Source of the DNA: an uncultured Lachnospiraceae bacterium
GTDB lineage: Bacteria > Bacillota > Clostridia > Lachnospirales > Lachnospiraceae
Length of the DNA: 64,000 nucleotides
Reading direction: 5' to 3'
Assembly: GCA_934320845.1 (NCBI GenBank)
Contig: CAKRFU010000008.1
Location: 1-64,000, forward strand
The notes below the pieces were generated by a model that was not told the origin of the DNA, did not search any database, and saw only the letters and a program-made list of their open reading frames with translations. Each line of letters opens with the position of its first letter. Position 1 is the stretch's first letter. The position numbers and the translations under genes are program-made. This document shows, piece after piece, positions 27,468 to 36,942 of this stretch.

Positions 27468-28793
27468 CATTACATATCTGTAGGCAGGAAGCAGAAACAT
27501 ATCTGCACAAATCCAGGCAAGAGGACTAGCAAGTACGACAAAGATATATCCGAATATCGGTACAAGTATAAAACCTGCGATTGAACGTGCTATCATTTCA
27601 CAAACGCCGGCGAGTATTGCAAATCCCGGAAAACCGATTCCCTGAATCATAAAACGAACGATATTTACAAGGGCAAGTGGTATATAAAATAGAGCATTTC
27701 CTATCAGGAACATTGAAATTTTATTTATAAGAGCAGTTTCTTTGCTGCTAACAAAGAGCAGGGCAAGATACTTGCTAAAGAAAATCATAAATACAAGTAT
27801 TGTAAGTGAATAGATGACACCAAGTTTTATGCACGCTTTAAGTCCCTCGTCAATACGGTCATATTTAGCGGCACCTTTATTCTGTCCTCCGTATGTAGCC
27901 ATAGTTGAACCCATTGCATCATAAGGACAGCATACGAACATACTGACTCTGCTTCCTGCCGTAACTGCGGCAACTATAGTTGAACCCATGTTGTTTACGG
28001 CAGTCTGTAATATAACACTTCCAATTGCAGTTATTGAATATTGAAGCCCCATAGGAATACCCATTTTGCAGAGCTGAAGTATATGTTTTGGTGAAATCTT
28101 CCAGTCATTTTTACTAAAGTCAAGATGTTTGTATTTCCTGACTGTATAGAAAAGGCATATTATTCCTGAAACAGCCTGTGCACTGACTGTGGCAACGGCT
28201 GCACCGCTTACCCCCATTCTCTTTACAAGAATGAGGTCTAGAACAATATTTAATATAGAAGAAAAAATCAAAAAAACTACAGGCGTAAAACTGTCACCGA
28301 GTGAACGGAGAATACCTGACACCATATTGTAGAGTATGGTAGCAGGAATACCCATAAAAATAATAAATATATATATGTAAGCATCATCAAAGATATTTGA
28401 CGGAGTTCTCATGACAGTGAGAATATCTTTTGTCAGAATACCTATTATAATAGTAAGAACTACTGCAAACAAAAGTGAACACCATACGCAGTTAGCAATA
28501 TAACTTTTCAGACGATTGGTATCTTTTGCACCAAAAGCCTGAGCTATAGGAATGGCAAAACCGTTACATATTCCTATACAGAATTCAAGTACCATAAAAT
28601 TTATTGAACCTGTCGAGCCGACAGCTGCAAGAGCATCAACACCAAGCTGTTTACCTACTATTATAGAATCGACCATATTATAAAACTGCTGAAACAGCAT
28701 TCCAAACAGAAGAGGAACGCCGAAATTAAGTATAAGTTTCATCGGATTACCGATAGTGAGGTCTTTTGAACCGCCTAATTTTAGTTTACTCAT
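27444..28793 (-). CDS. MATE-family efflux transporter, copy 1
   Basis: 449 residues, 12 hydrophobic helices, with NFGVPLLFGMLFQQFYNMVDSIIVGK at the N-terminus as usual for NorM/DinF-related MATE pumps of Clostridia. It is a cation- or proton-driven drug/toxin antiporter of the cytoplasmic membrane. The homologue at 43585-44922 shares the same layout (GSTGSINFMVLEFCIGICNGFAIP versus GASSSVQFLVLGFCMGICCGFAIP), so the two are paralogues. Monocistronic, transcribed away from the L,D-transpeptidase gene. Substrate unknown. Confidence 0.9.
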   Translation of the reverse strand: MSKLKLGGSKDLTIGNPMKLILNFGVPLLFGMLFQQFYNMVDSIIVGKQLGVDALAAVGSTGSINFMVLEFCIGICNGFAIPIAQAFGAKDTNRLKSYIANCVWCSLLFAVVLTIIIGILTKDILTVMRTPSNIFDDAYIYIFIIFMGIPATILYNMVSGILRSLGDSFTPVVFLIFSSILNIVLDLILVKRMGVSGAAVATVSAQAVSGIICLFYTVRKYKHLDFSKNDWKISPKHILQLCKMGIPMGLQYSITAIGSVILQTAVNNMGSTIVAAVTAGSRVSMFVCCPYDAMGSTMATYGGQNKGAAKYDRIDEGLKACIKLGVIYSLTILVFMIFFSKYLALLFVSSKETALINKISMFLIGNALFYIPLALVNIVRFMIQGIGFPGFAILAGVCEMIARSIAGFILVPIFGYIFVVLASPLAWICADMFLLPAYRYVMKKSRGNA

Positions 28794-29048
28794 TTTATCT
28801 TATCTCTCCATATATAATTTTTGGTAACGATTTTACATTCTAGCACAGTTTATTTCAAAAATAAAGTACATTTTTTACGAATTATTTTCGCTGTGGCTGC
28901 TTTGATGACAACGCAGCAGATGGAAATTTATACAAGTTATTTGACAAAATGTCAATGATACACTGGTATATGTATATTTTTTTTGATATAATGAAAAAGT
29001 GTCTTTAAAAAGACAGAATATAATTAAGAAAGAAATGAGGAATAAATA

Positions 29049-30407
29049 ATGAAGAAACAAAAAAGAGTTTTTAGTTTTTTGCTTACATTAATACTTGCTT
29101 TCAACATTGGTTTTTCCTTTTCGGGAAGTACAAATGCTGATGCGGCATCAAAAAAATATGTCATCAAGATTAATAAGCAGATGAATTGTGTGACGATTTA
29201 TGAAAAAAAGTCTTCAGGAAAACTCAAACCTGTTAAGGCAATGGTTTGCTCAGCGGGAAATGCTACCCCTATAGGAACATTCCCTCTCGGAGAGAAGATG
29301 CGCTGGCACACATTAAACGGACCTTGTTACGGACAGTACTGTACAAGAATTACAAGAGGATTTTTGTTCCATTCAGTTTGGTATTACAGACAAACACCAT
29401 CTTCTTTGGCAGTTAAAGAGTACAACAAACTCGGAACAACAGCTTCACACGGATGTGTGAGACTTATGGTAGCTGATGCAAAGTGGATTTATGACAACGT
29501 TCCGTCAGGCAGCAGTGTTATTATATACAATTCGTCAAAACCGGGACCTCTTGGGAAACCTAAGGCTGTAAAAATCAGCGGAAGCACAAATTGGGATCCG
29601 TCAGATGTTTGGAGCAGTGGCAATCCCTGGAACAGTAAAAAGCCTTCTATAAAGGGTGCAAAGTCAAAAACAGTGGCTTATGGTTCAAAGTATAAGGTAA
29701 AAAAAGGCATCAAGGCGGTAAACACTGTTGGAAAAGATTCAACATACCTGCTTAATACAAGCATAAAATTTAACGGAAAGAGTGTAAAGAAAGTTAACAC
29801 ATCAAATCCGGGAGTTTATAAAGTTACATATTCAATTACGGATGAAGCAAGAAAAACTGTTTCTAAAACTGTAAAAATCAAGGTTAAGGCAAAGAGAGCT
29901 ACACCAAAAATTTCAAATGTTAAGAATATATACATTACATCAAAGAGCCAGATGACAAAGAAGAATGCTCTGAAAAATGCAGTTATTACACAGGAAGGCA
30001 AGAAACTTGATGCAAAATATGTAAAAGTAACATTTAAGAAACTTAAGAAGAATGTATACAGAGTAACATATATTGCAAAGAGAGAAAGTTTTGAAGCTAA
30101 GGAAACAGCAAAAGTTTATATTGATACAAAAGCACCTGTGATTTCAGGAATTAAGAACGGTGCACAGTATGAAGCAGAAGCTGATGCAGTTATAAATGAT
30201 GAATACTGCCGTGGTCTTATAAGTGGTGTAAGTGACAATTATACTAAGCTTAAAGTTTCTGATGTAAATATCAAGATAAATTCTACAGAAATTGAAGGCA
30301 GATATGAAGTTGTTTATACAGTGAAAGATGAGGCTGGAAATCAGGCTAAATATACAATTTATATTGTTAAGAAAGCAGGAACTGTTTCGGGCGGAGCTAT
30401 TTCATAA
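29049..30407 (+). CDS. Secreted L,D-transpeptidase (YkuD) with Ig-like tail
   Basis: 452 residues. Signal peptide 1-35 (FLLTLILAFNIGFSFS). The YkuD catalytic domain spans about 40-175, with the active-site signature SHGCVRL (Cys near residue 137) and upstream His in LFHSVWY. Two Lys-rich Ig-like/cadherin-like beta domains fill the rest (about 205-290 and 340-445; VYKVTYSITDEA and RYEVVYTVKDEAGN). It acts on the wall, making 3-3 peptidoglycan cross-links or attaching proteins. Expressed alone; a hairpin terminator follows at 30463. Confidence 0.9.
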   Translation: MKKQKRVFSFLLTLILAFNIGFSFSGSTNADAASKKYVIKINKQMNCVTIYEKKSSGKLKPVKAMVCSAGNATPIGTFPLGEKMRWHTLNGPCYGQYCTRITRGFLFHSVWYYRQTPSSLAVKEYNKLGTTASHGCVRLMVADAKWIYDNVPSGSSVIIYNSSKPGPLGKPKAVKISGSTNWDPSDVWSSGNPWNSKKPSIKGAKSKTVAYGSKYKVKKGIKAVNTVGKDSTYLLNTSIKFNGKSVKKVNTSNPGVYKVTYSITDEARKTVSKTVKIKVKAKRATPKISNVKNIYITSKSQMTKKNALKNAVITQEGKKLDAKYVKVTFKKLKKNVYRVTYIAKRESFEAKETAKVYIDTKAPVISGIKNGAQYEAEADAVINDEYCRGLISGVSDNYTKLKVSDVNIKINSTEIEGRYEVVYTVKDEAGNQAKYTIYIVKKAGTVSGGAIS

Positions 30408-30462
30408 ACATATAAACTATTCGCAAAATATTGTTGTTGAGAATTAAAATCTGTGATAGACT

Positions 30463-30494
30463 AAAAAGTGGCAGTATTATTACTGCTGCTTTTT
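30463..30494 (+). terminator. Intrinsic terminator after the L,D-transpeptidase
   Basis: AAAAAGTGGCAGTA (30463-30476) pairs imperfectly with TACTGCTGCTTTTT (30481-30494), followed by more T. Lying 83 bp before xpt, it could also act as an attenuator, but no purine aptamer is recognisable here. Confidence 0.65.
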
Positions 30495-30576
30495 TGTTGT
30501 TGTTCACATTTAAAAAGTGAATGGCAAGGCTTTTTTAATTTTTATGGAACTTAGTACAAAGAAAGGAATTAAAACC

Positions 30577-31161
30577 ATGAATTTTCTTGAAGAAAAAATA
30601 GTAAAAGAAGGCGTTGTAAAGGAAGGGAATATTTTAAAAGTTGACAGTTTTTTGAATCATCAGATGGATGTTAAACTTTTTAGACAGATGGGTGAAGAAT
30701 TTAAGAAGCGTTTTGCAGATAAGCCCATAAATAAAATTCTTACTGTGGAGGCATCAGGTATTGGAATTGCCTGTATCGTGGCAGAATGTTTTGATGTACC
30801 TGTTGTATTTGCAAAGAAATCAAAGAGTGTTAATATTGATGGAGAAGTTTATAATGCGGAAGTTGAGTCATTTACTCACAAATGCAAAAATCAGGTTCTT
30901 GTATCAAAGAAATTTTTAAATCCTGATGACCACATTCTTATTATAGATGACTTCCTTGCAAACGGATGTGCATTGCAGGGACTTATCTCTATTGTTTCAC
31001 AGGCAGGCGGAACAGTAGAGGGAATCGGAATTGCTATTGAAAAAGGTTTTCAGCAGGGGGGCAAGATAATAAGAAATCTCGGTTTTCAGCTTGAGTCACT
31101 TGCAATTGTTGAAAGTATGGATGCATCTGACGGCTCAGTCGTTTTTCGTGAGCAGGAATAA
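30577..31161 (+). CDS. xpt: Xanthine phosphoribosyltransferase
   Basis: 194 residues from ATG 30577 (GAAAGGA at 30561). Converts xanthine and PRPP to XMP. The PRPP motif ILIIDDFLANGCAL (about 125-138) and VEASGIGIA near residue 50 match Xpt. The N-terminus LEEKIVKEGVVKEGNILKVDSFLNHQMD is characteristic. The NCS2 permease gene follows 17 bp downstream, forming the xpt-pbuX-type salvage operon. In Bacillus this operon is under a guanine riboswitch, but the usual conserved bases were not found here. Confidence 0.93.
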   Translation: MNFLEEKIVKEGVVKEGNILKVDSFLNHQMDVKLFRQMGEEFKKRFADKPINKILTVEASGIGIACIVAECFDVPVVFAKKSKSVNIDGEVYNAEVESFTHKCKNQVLVSKKFLNPDDHILIIDDFLANGCALQGLISIVSQAGGTVEGIGIAIEKGFQQGGKIIRNLGFQLESLAIVESMDASDGSVVFREQE

Positions 31162-31178
31162 AATGGAGAAAAAATGAG

Positions 31179-32531
31179 ATGAACGATAATGTATCAGCTA
31201 AAAATAAAAACGAGGCTTCAATTGATAATATTTACAAATTAGATGGAACTGTTCCGGTATTAAAGGCTATTCCGTTTGGTTTACAGCATATTCTTGCAAT
31301 GTTCGTGGCCAATATTGCCCCTATTCTCATAGTCGGTGGAGCAAGTGGTCTTAGTGACAAAAATATAGCATCACTTATTCAGAGTGCCATGCTCATTGCC
31401 GGAATAGGAACGCTTATTCAGTTGTTTCCACTTTTTAAAAAAATTGGTTCCGGACTTCCTATAGTTATGGGAATCAGTTTTACATTTGTATCAGTTTTGT
31501 GTTTCATTGGTGCAAAGTACGGTTACGGAACGATAATGGGAGCAGTGCTTGTCGGCGGTATCATAGAGGGAACTCTGGGATTGTTTGCAAAATACTGGCT
31601 TAGGATAATATCACCGATAGTTTCGGCAAGCGTTGTTACGGCGATAGGTTTTTCGCTGCTTTCCGTTGGTGCGACTTCATTTGGAGGTGGAAGCGGCAGT
31701 GAAGATTTTGGTTCGGCACAGAATTGGATTCTTGGAACGATAACACTTTTATGCTGTATACTTTTTCACATTTTTGCAAAATCTTATTACAGACAGTTGT
31801 CAGTCCTTTTTGGATTGGTTGTTGGATATATAGTAGCAGTAATAATGGGCGTTGTTGATTTTTCTTCGTTAAATGATATGAGGATTATAGCAATACCACA
31901 CCTTATGCCGTTTAAAATGGAATTCAGAGCCGATGCCATAGTATCGGTAGTGCTGATATTTTTAGTTTCGGCAACGGAAACTATAGGAGATACCTCAGCG
32001 CTTGCTTCTTCGGGACTTGACAGATATGCAACTGAAAAAGAGACATCAGGTTCTATTGCATGTGATGGATTTGTAAGTGCACTTTCATCATTGTTTGGCT
32101 GTCTTCCAATAACATCATTCAGCCAGAATGTAGGACTTGTTGCTATGACAAAAGTTGTAAACAGATTTACTATTGCAACAGGAGCTGTGATAATGATAAT
32201 TGCGGGTATATTCCCTGCTTTCGGTGCCATTCTTTCAACACTCCCTGAAGCCGTACTTGGAGGCTGTACCATAATGATGTTTGGAACCATTGTTGTGAGC
32301 GGTCTGCAGATGATAAGCAAATGTGGTTTTTCACAGAGAAATATTGTTATTGCTGCATTGTCACTTAGTGTCGGACTTGGATTTACACAGTGTGAAGATT
32401 TATTTAAAATTTTCCCACAGATAGTGCAGACTGTTTTTGCACAGAATTGTGTGGCTGTAGTGTTTATTGTTTCGATAATATTAAATCTGGTTTTGCCAAA
32501 AGACATGGAAGTTACAAGACCGGGAGAATAA
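31179..32531 (+). CDS. NCS2 xanthine/uric-acid permease
   Basis: 450 residues, about 12-14 membrane segments. PFGLQHILAMFVANIAPILIVGG opens the first helix with the family His and Asn. A QxG-type motif region (FSQNVGLVAMTKVVNRF, about residue 310) and SATETIGDTSALASSGLD (about 265) are the NCS2 signature. It imports xanthine or a related purine for the co-transcribed xpt enzyme, 17 bp upstream. Confidence 0.9.
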   Translation: MNDNVSAKNKNEASIDNIYKLDGTVPVLKAIPFGLQHILAMFVANIAPILIVGGASGLSDKNIASLIQSAMLIAGIGTLIQLFPLFKKIGSGLPIVMGISFTFVSVLCFIGAKYGYGTIMGAVLVGGIIEGTLGLFAKYWLRIISPIVSASVVTAIGFSLLSVGATSFGGGSGSEDFGSAQNWILGTITLLCCILFHIFAKSYYRQLSVLFGLVVGYIVAVIMGVVDFSSLNDMRIIAIPHLMPFKMEFRADAIVSVVLIFLVSATETIGDTSALASSGLDRYATEKETSGSIACDGFVSALSSLFGCLPITSFSQNVGLVAMTKVVNRFTIATGAVIMIIAGIFPAFGAILSTLPEAVLGGCTIMMFGTIVVSGLQMISKCGFSQRNIVIAALSLSVGLGFTQCEDLFKIFPQIVQTVFAQNCVAVVFIVSIILNLVLPKDMEVTRPGE

Positions 32532-32560
32532 TTTGAATAACAAGAGGGTGAGGAAAAGTT

Positions 32561-33391
32561 ATGGAAAAACAGGTTGCAGTATTGATAGACGGAGATAACA
32601 TTTCTGCAAAATATGCAGAGAGCATAAAGCAGGAGGCATTACAGTATGGAAATATAAAAGTTTTCCGACTGTATGGTTCCGTCAATTCTCCAAATACAAA
32701 AAGATGGTATCCGGTTATGCCAAAACAGGGAATAATGCCTGTTTTGCAGATTTCCTATGCAAGCGGCAAAAGTATAGCAGATCAGGCTCTGACTATAGAT
32801 GTTATGGATTTGCTTCATTCGGACAGTATTGATATATTTTGCATTGCATCAAGTGACAGTGATTTTACAAAACTTGTATACAGGCTTAAAGAATCCGGAA
32901 AGATAGTTATTGGAATGGGTGAGTCAAAGACTAAAGAAGCACTTGCAAAGGCTTGTGATGAATTCAAGATACTGAATCTTATTTATCAGACGGAAGAGGA
33001 AACTTCAAAGCCTGACGATAATAGTGTTGAAGATCTAAAGAACGATAAAAAACAAAATAAAAACACATCAGGAAAAGAACTTTATGAAGAGGAATTTTTG
33101 GGTGATGAGGACGAAGAAGAAATTGATGAGAGTGAGATAAGCATTCCTGAGTTGTCAGAAATTTCTTCATATATAGCTTCTTACATTGAAACATTGGACA
33201 GTGAGAGAGTAAATCTTGCGACACTCGGTAATGTACTTAAAAAAAGATTTTCAGGATTTGATGCCAGAAATTATAAATTCAGCAATATGACACAGATGAT
33301 GCGGAAAATTGACGGATTCAGGGTAGAGTCAGAGAATGCACCTGACGGTGTACATAAAGTTGTTTATATAAGTCTTGATGAAAAGAAATAA
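32561..33391 (+). CDS. NYN-domain nuclease-like protein with OST-HTH/LOTUS domain
   Basis: 276 residues. N-terminal NYN/LabA domain (about 1-145): VAVLIDGDNIS holds the first catalytic Asp, and CIASSDSDF the second acidic pair, as in PIN-like RNases. An acidic linker (about 150-205) precedes a C-terminal OST-HTH/LOTUS-type module (about 205-275; LATLGNVLKKRFSGFDARNYKFSNM). Probably a cytoplasmic RNA-processing or RNA-binding factor. No partner is evident from context. Confidence 0.82.
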   Translation: MEKQVAVLIDGDNISAKYAESIKQEALQYGNIKVFRLYGSVNSPNTKRWYPVMPKQGIMPVLQISYASGKSIADQALTIDVMDLLHSDSIDIFCIASSDSDFTKLVYRLKESGKIVIGMGESKTKEALAKACDEFKILNLIYQTEEETSKPDDNSVEDLKNDKKQNKNTSGKELYEEEFLGDEDEEEIDESEISIPELSEISSYIASYIETLDSERVNLATLGNVLKKRFSGFDARNYKFSNMTQMMRKIDGFRVESENAPDGVHKVVYISLDEKK

Positions 33392-33447
33392 AACAATTTT
33401 TGAGAAGGTATGACTAAATAATTACATAAAAAAGAGGAAGTGATTTT

Positions 33448-34776
33448 ATGTCAAAGGAAAGTATTCCATCAAATCATATGGAAATATATTGGCATGACTA
33501 TGCAGGAAGTATGGGAAAAATACCTATTTTAAAGGCAAGTCTTACAGAAAAAGCGTCGATAATAGGAAGAACAGGGCTTATGCTGCTTTCATGCGGAACA
33601 GGTGCATGGCGCGTCAGAAGTTCTATGAATACAATAGCTACGAAACTTGGAATAACATGTACAGTCAATATTGGACTTATGTCGATTGATTATACTTGCT
33701 TTGACGGTCATGACTGTTTTTCACAGTCATTATGCCTCACAAATACAGGGGTAAATACTTCAAAATTGAACAGGCTCGAGCATTTTATAATTGACTTTGA
33801 AAAAAATGGTGAGAAAATGACAGGTGAAGAACTTCATGCACATCTTGATGAAATAGAGAAATTTCACGGACTTTATTCGCCTGTTGCACTTGGATTTGCA
33901 GCGGCATTGGCATGTAGTGCCTTTACATTTTTACTTGGCGGCGGCCCTGTTGAAATGCTTTTGGCTTTTTTTGGAGCCGGTGTTGGCAATTTTTTGAGAT
34001 GCAAACTCGCAAAACATCATTTTACTTTATTTCTTTGTATTGTTTCATCTGTGGCAGCAGCATGTCTTGTTTATACGGGAATGTTGAGAACGGCAGAAGG
34101 ACTTTTTAATATTTCACTTCAGCATCAGGCGGGATATATCTGTTCAATGCTTTTTATAATTCCGGGATTTCCGTTTATTACAAGTGGAATTGATTTGGCA
34201 AAACTTGACATGAGGTCTGGAATTGAAAGACTTGTGTACGCACTGGTTATAATTCTTGTTGCTACGATTACGGCATGGATAATGGCATTGCTGCTAAATC
34301 TTAAACCGATTGATTTTCCGGTGTTCAAAATGTCTGTTGGGTTGCATCTTTTTCTTAGATTGATAATGAGTTTTTGCGGTGTCTTTGGATTTTCGATAAT
34401 GTTTAACAGTCCGGTTGTGCTTGCAGCAGCAGCGGCTGTTATTGGAGCAATATCCAATACACTTCGTCTTGAACTTGTTGATTTGGCAGGCATGCCTCCG
34501 GCAGCAGCAGCGTTTATCGGAGCATTCTGTGCCGGAATTTTGGCATCTGCTTTAAAAAATAAAGTTGGATATCCGAGAATATCCATAACGGTACCGTCGA
34601 TTGTTATAATGGTACCTGGACTTTATTTGTATCGTGCGGTTTATAATCTTGGAATAATGTCACTTGTAACATCGGCATCATGGTTCGCATCAGCTATGCT
34701 TATTATACTTGCATTGCCACTTGGACTTATATTTGCAAGGGTATTAACTGATAAAACTTTCAGGTATTGTACATGA
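33448..34776 (+). CDS. Threonine/serine exporter, ThrE-family fusion
   Basis: 442 residues. Both ThrE halves are in one chain: a soluble and membrane domain at the N-terminus (GLMLLSCGTGAWRVRSSMN is the family signature; membrane part about 145-285) and a ThrE_2-type membrane domain (about 290-435; GAFCAGILASALKNKVGYPRIS). In many Clostridia these are two genes (about 250 and 150 residues). It is predicted to export small amino acids. Its last 33 bp overlap the convergent gene at 34744. Confidence 0.85.
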   Translation: MSKESIPSNHMEIYWHDYAGSMGKIPILKASLTEKASIIGRTGLMLLSCGTGAWRVRSSMNTIATKLGITCTVNIGLMSIDYTCFDGHDCFSQSLCLTNTGVNTSKLNRLEHFIIDFEKNGEKMTGEELHAHLDEIEKFHGLYSPVALGFAAALACSAFTFLLGGGPVEMLLAFFGAGVGNFLRCKLAKHHFTLFLCIVSSVAAACLVYTGMLRTAEGLFNISLQHQAGYICSMLFIIPGFPFITSGIDLAKLDMRSGIERLVYALVIILVATITAWIMALLLNLKPIDFPVFKMSVGLHLFLRLIMSFCGVFGFSIMFNSPVVLAAAAAVIGAISNTLRLELVDLAGMPPAAAAFIGAFCAGILASALKNKVGYPRISITVPSIVIMVPGLYLYRAVYNLGIMSLVTSASWFASAMLIILALPLGLIFARVLTDKTFRYCT

Positions 34777-35568
34777 TGAATTTTTAAACATGTTTTCACG
34801 ACATGAAAGTACAATTCCATCAATGCATTCAAGGTGATGGAGCATATGGTTTTTAAATTGATGAATTGGAAGTAAAACACCCAGTTCATCATATTTTTGC
34901 TCATTTTTAAGTCCTGTTTCCTGTCCATAGTAGACCATAGCTGTAGGGGCACACCTTTGAATTTCCTGAAAGGTATCCCAAATGATTGCATACGCTTCTG
35001 CTTCTTTAAGACCTAATGCAGCCGTATCGGGAAGTGCGTATAATATAAGAATGCCTCGTTTGCCATTGGCAAGTTTTTCATCAATTTCCATATTATCAGT
35101 ATAGGTTCTTTCAATATCATAGCCATCCGCAAGAAAAAGTTTTGAACGTGGTGGAAGGTTGTGATGTTTCAGTATTTCCTGAAATTTTGAAAATTCATGA
35201 TGTGAAACATCAGATTTTATATTTTTTAGGAGCATACCATCAGTATCCGTGAGTAATGCAGGATTTTTTCCGGCTTTTCCATGAAATCTTTTTGGGATGA
35301 GGTAGGCTTCACGGAGCAAATCCAGCATACTTCTTTGACATAATTCTAGTAACAGACCACTAATGTCTCCAGTTTTATATGAAGAGAAAAGTATGTTGGT
35401 AAACCGCTGTGAATTTTCATCAATTGTAAGATTATCCATAGATATGTGTTCATAAAAAACATCACTTAATTTTTCACAAGCGATAGGCGAGGATAAAATT
35501 TTTTCAAAAATTTGTTCAACGGCTTCCTCTTTTGGAATTTTTTTGATTCTGTTTATTTTTTCTGACAT
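34744..35568 (-). CDS. Hypothetical cytoplasmic protein, unrecognised
   Basis: 274 residues, no signal peptide or membrane helices. The first 40 residues are helical and charged. LFLADGYDIERTYTDNMEIDEKLANGKRGILILYALPD and AMVYYGQETGLKNEQKYDELGVLLPIHQFKNHMLHHL look like alternating strands and helices of a compact domain, but I cannot place it. Divergent from the cyclopropane-fatty-acid synthase gene and overlapping thrE at the 3' end by 33 bp. Ribosome site AAAGGAGG just upstream on the minus strand supports the start and that it is real. Confidence 0.7.
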   Translation of the reverse strand: MSEKINRIKKIPKEEAVEQIFEKILSSPIACEKLSDVFYEHISMDNLTIDENSQRFTNILFSSYKTGDISGLLLELCQRSMLDLLREAYLIPKRFHGKAGKNPALLTDTDGMLLKNIKSDVSHHEFSKFQEILKHHNLPPRSKLFLADGYDIERTYTDNMEIDEKLANGKRGILILYALPDTAALGLKEAEAYAIIWDTFQEIQRCAPTAMVYYGQETGLKNEQKYDELGVLLPIHQFKNHMLHHLECIDGIVLSCRENMFKNSSCTIPESFIS

Positions 35569-35748
35569 AGTAACAGCCTCCTTTAAAAATAAAATATATC
35601 TATATTAAGTATAATAGAGTATAGGATATATGTAAAAAGTATATATTATATAACGAATATGTATATGGCATATAAGAAAAAATCCTTGAAACTAAAAATT
35701 TGTAGTGATAAAATTTTTTTTGAAAATAATCAATAGGAGGAAAAAGTT

Positions 35749-36915
35749 ATGAAGCTTGTAGAAAATGAATTTATTAAATTTATGAAGAAGTTTGATGAGA
35801 ACCCTTTCAGGATTATTTTGGAAGATGGAGAGCATATAATCGGAGAGGGTGAGCCTGTGTTTACCGTAAGGATAAATAAGGTACCTAAAATGACAGATAT
35901 GCTTACAAGTACATCAATTACCTTAGGAGAGGCGTATATGAATGGCGATATAGAGATAGAAGGCGATTTATATACGGCTCTCAATATGTTTTTGGGGCAG
36001 ATGGGGAAATTCTCTACGGACAAGAAAAAGCTGAAGAATATTATATTTACATCAAAATCAAAGGCAAATCAGAAAAAGGAAGTTTCCTCACATTATGACA
36101 TAGGTAATGATTTTTATAAAATGTGGCTTGATGAAACGTTGAGTTATTCGTGTGGATATTTTAAAAATGATAATGATACATTGTATCAGGCACAGTGCAA
36201 TAAAGTTGACAGAATATTAGAAAAGCTTAATCTTTCGGAAAATATGACATTGTGCGATATTGGATGCGGCTGGGGATTTCTTCTTATAGAAGCTGCAAAA
36301 AAATATAAGATAAAAGGTGTTGGAATAACACTTAGCAAAGAACAGAAAGCAAAATTTGAACAGCGTATCAAAGATGAGGGACTTTCAGAAAGGCTTGAGG
36401 TAAAATTACTTGATTACAGGGATTTACCTAAACTTAATGTGGAATTTGACAGGGTAGTAAGTGTTGGAATGATAGAGCACGTCGGAAGAGGAAACTATGA
36501 GGAATTTATGCAGTGCGTCAAGAGTGTTTTGAAACCGGGTGGAATTTTTGTTTTGCATTTTATCAGTGCGTTGAAAGAATATCCGGGAGATGCTTGGGTT
36601 AAAAAATATATCTTTCCGGGTGGGGTTATTCCGAGTCTCAGAGAGATTATTCAGATTGCGGGAGAGCAGAGATTTTATACGGTTGATGTTGAGAGCCTTA
36701 GGAGACATTATAACAGAACACTTCTTTGCTGGAACGAAAATTTTCAAAAACACAGAGCAGAAGTTGTTGAGATGTTTGACGAAAAGTTTGCAAGAATGTG
36801 GGAACTTTATCTTTGTGCTTGTGCCGCAACCTTTATGAATGGTATAATAGACCTGCATCAGATTGTATTTACAAATGATGTAAATAACGAATTACCAATG
36901 ACAAGGTGGTACTGA
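35749..36915 (+). CDS. cfa: Cyclopropane-fatty-acyl-phospholipid synthase
   Basis: 388 residues. A SAM-dependent methyltransferase that adds a methylene bridge across double bonds of membrane phospholipid acyl chains. An N-terminal lipid-binding region (1-90) precedes SHYDIGNDFYKMWLDETLSYSCGYF (about 115-140), the Cfa signature. The SAM loop is DIGCGWGFLLI (about 168-178), and GMIEHVG follows. It is strongly preceded by AGGAGG. The RelA/SpoT-like gene lies 27 bp downstream, so both may respond together to stress. Confidence 0.93.
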   Translation: MKLVENEFIKFMKKFDENPFRIILEDGEHIIGEGEPVFTVRINKVPKMTDMLTSTSITLGEAYMNGDIEIEGDLYTALNMFLGQMGKFSTDKKKLKNIIFTSKSKANQKKEVSSHYDIGNDFYKMWLDETLSYSCGYFKNDNDTLYQAQCNKVDRILEKLNLSENMTLCDIGCGWGFLLIEAAKKYKIKGVGITLSKEQKAKFEQRIKDEGLSERLEVKLLDYRDLPKLNVEFDRVVSVGMIEHVGRGNYEEFMQCVKSVLKPGGIFVLHFISALKEYPGDAWVKKYIFPGGVIPSLREIIQIAGEQRFYTVDVESLRRHYNRTLLCWNENFQKHRAEVVEMFDEKFARMWELYLCACAATFMNGIIDLHQIVFTNDVNNELPMTRWY

Positions 36916-36942
36916 TTTTTATAAGGTGGAAATGAGGATAAA

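Noticed and set aside
30408..30576. Guanine-type purine riboswitch before xpt
   Set aside because: Operon content made it likely, but the conserved P1 and loop bases were not found; only a terminator hairpin is present.
31787..32506. Minus-strand 239-codon frame within the NCS2 permease
   Set aside because: Lies wholly antisense to a well-supported membrane protein; Thr/Ile/Pro-rich composition is typical of an antisense shadow.
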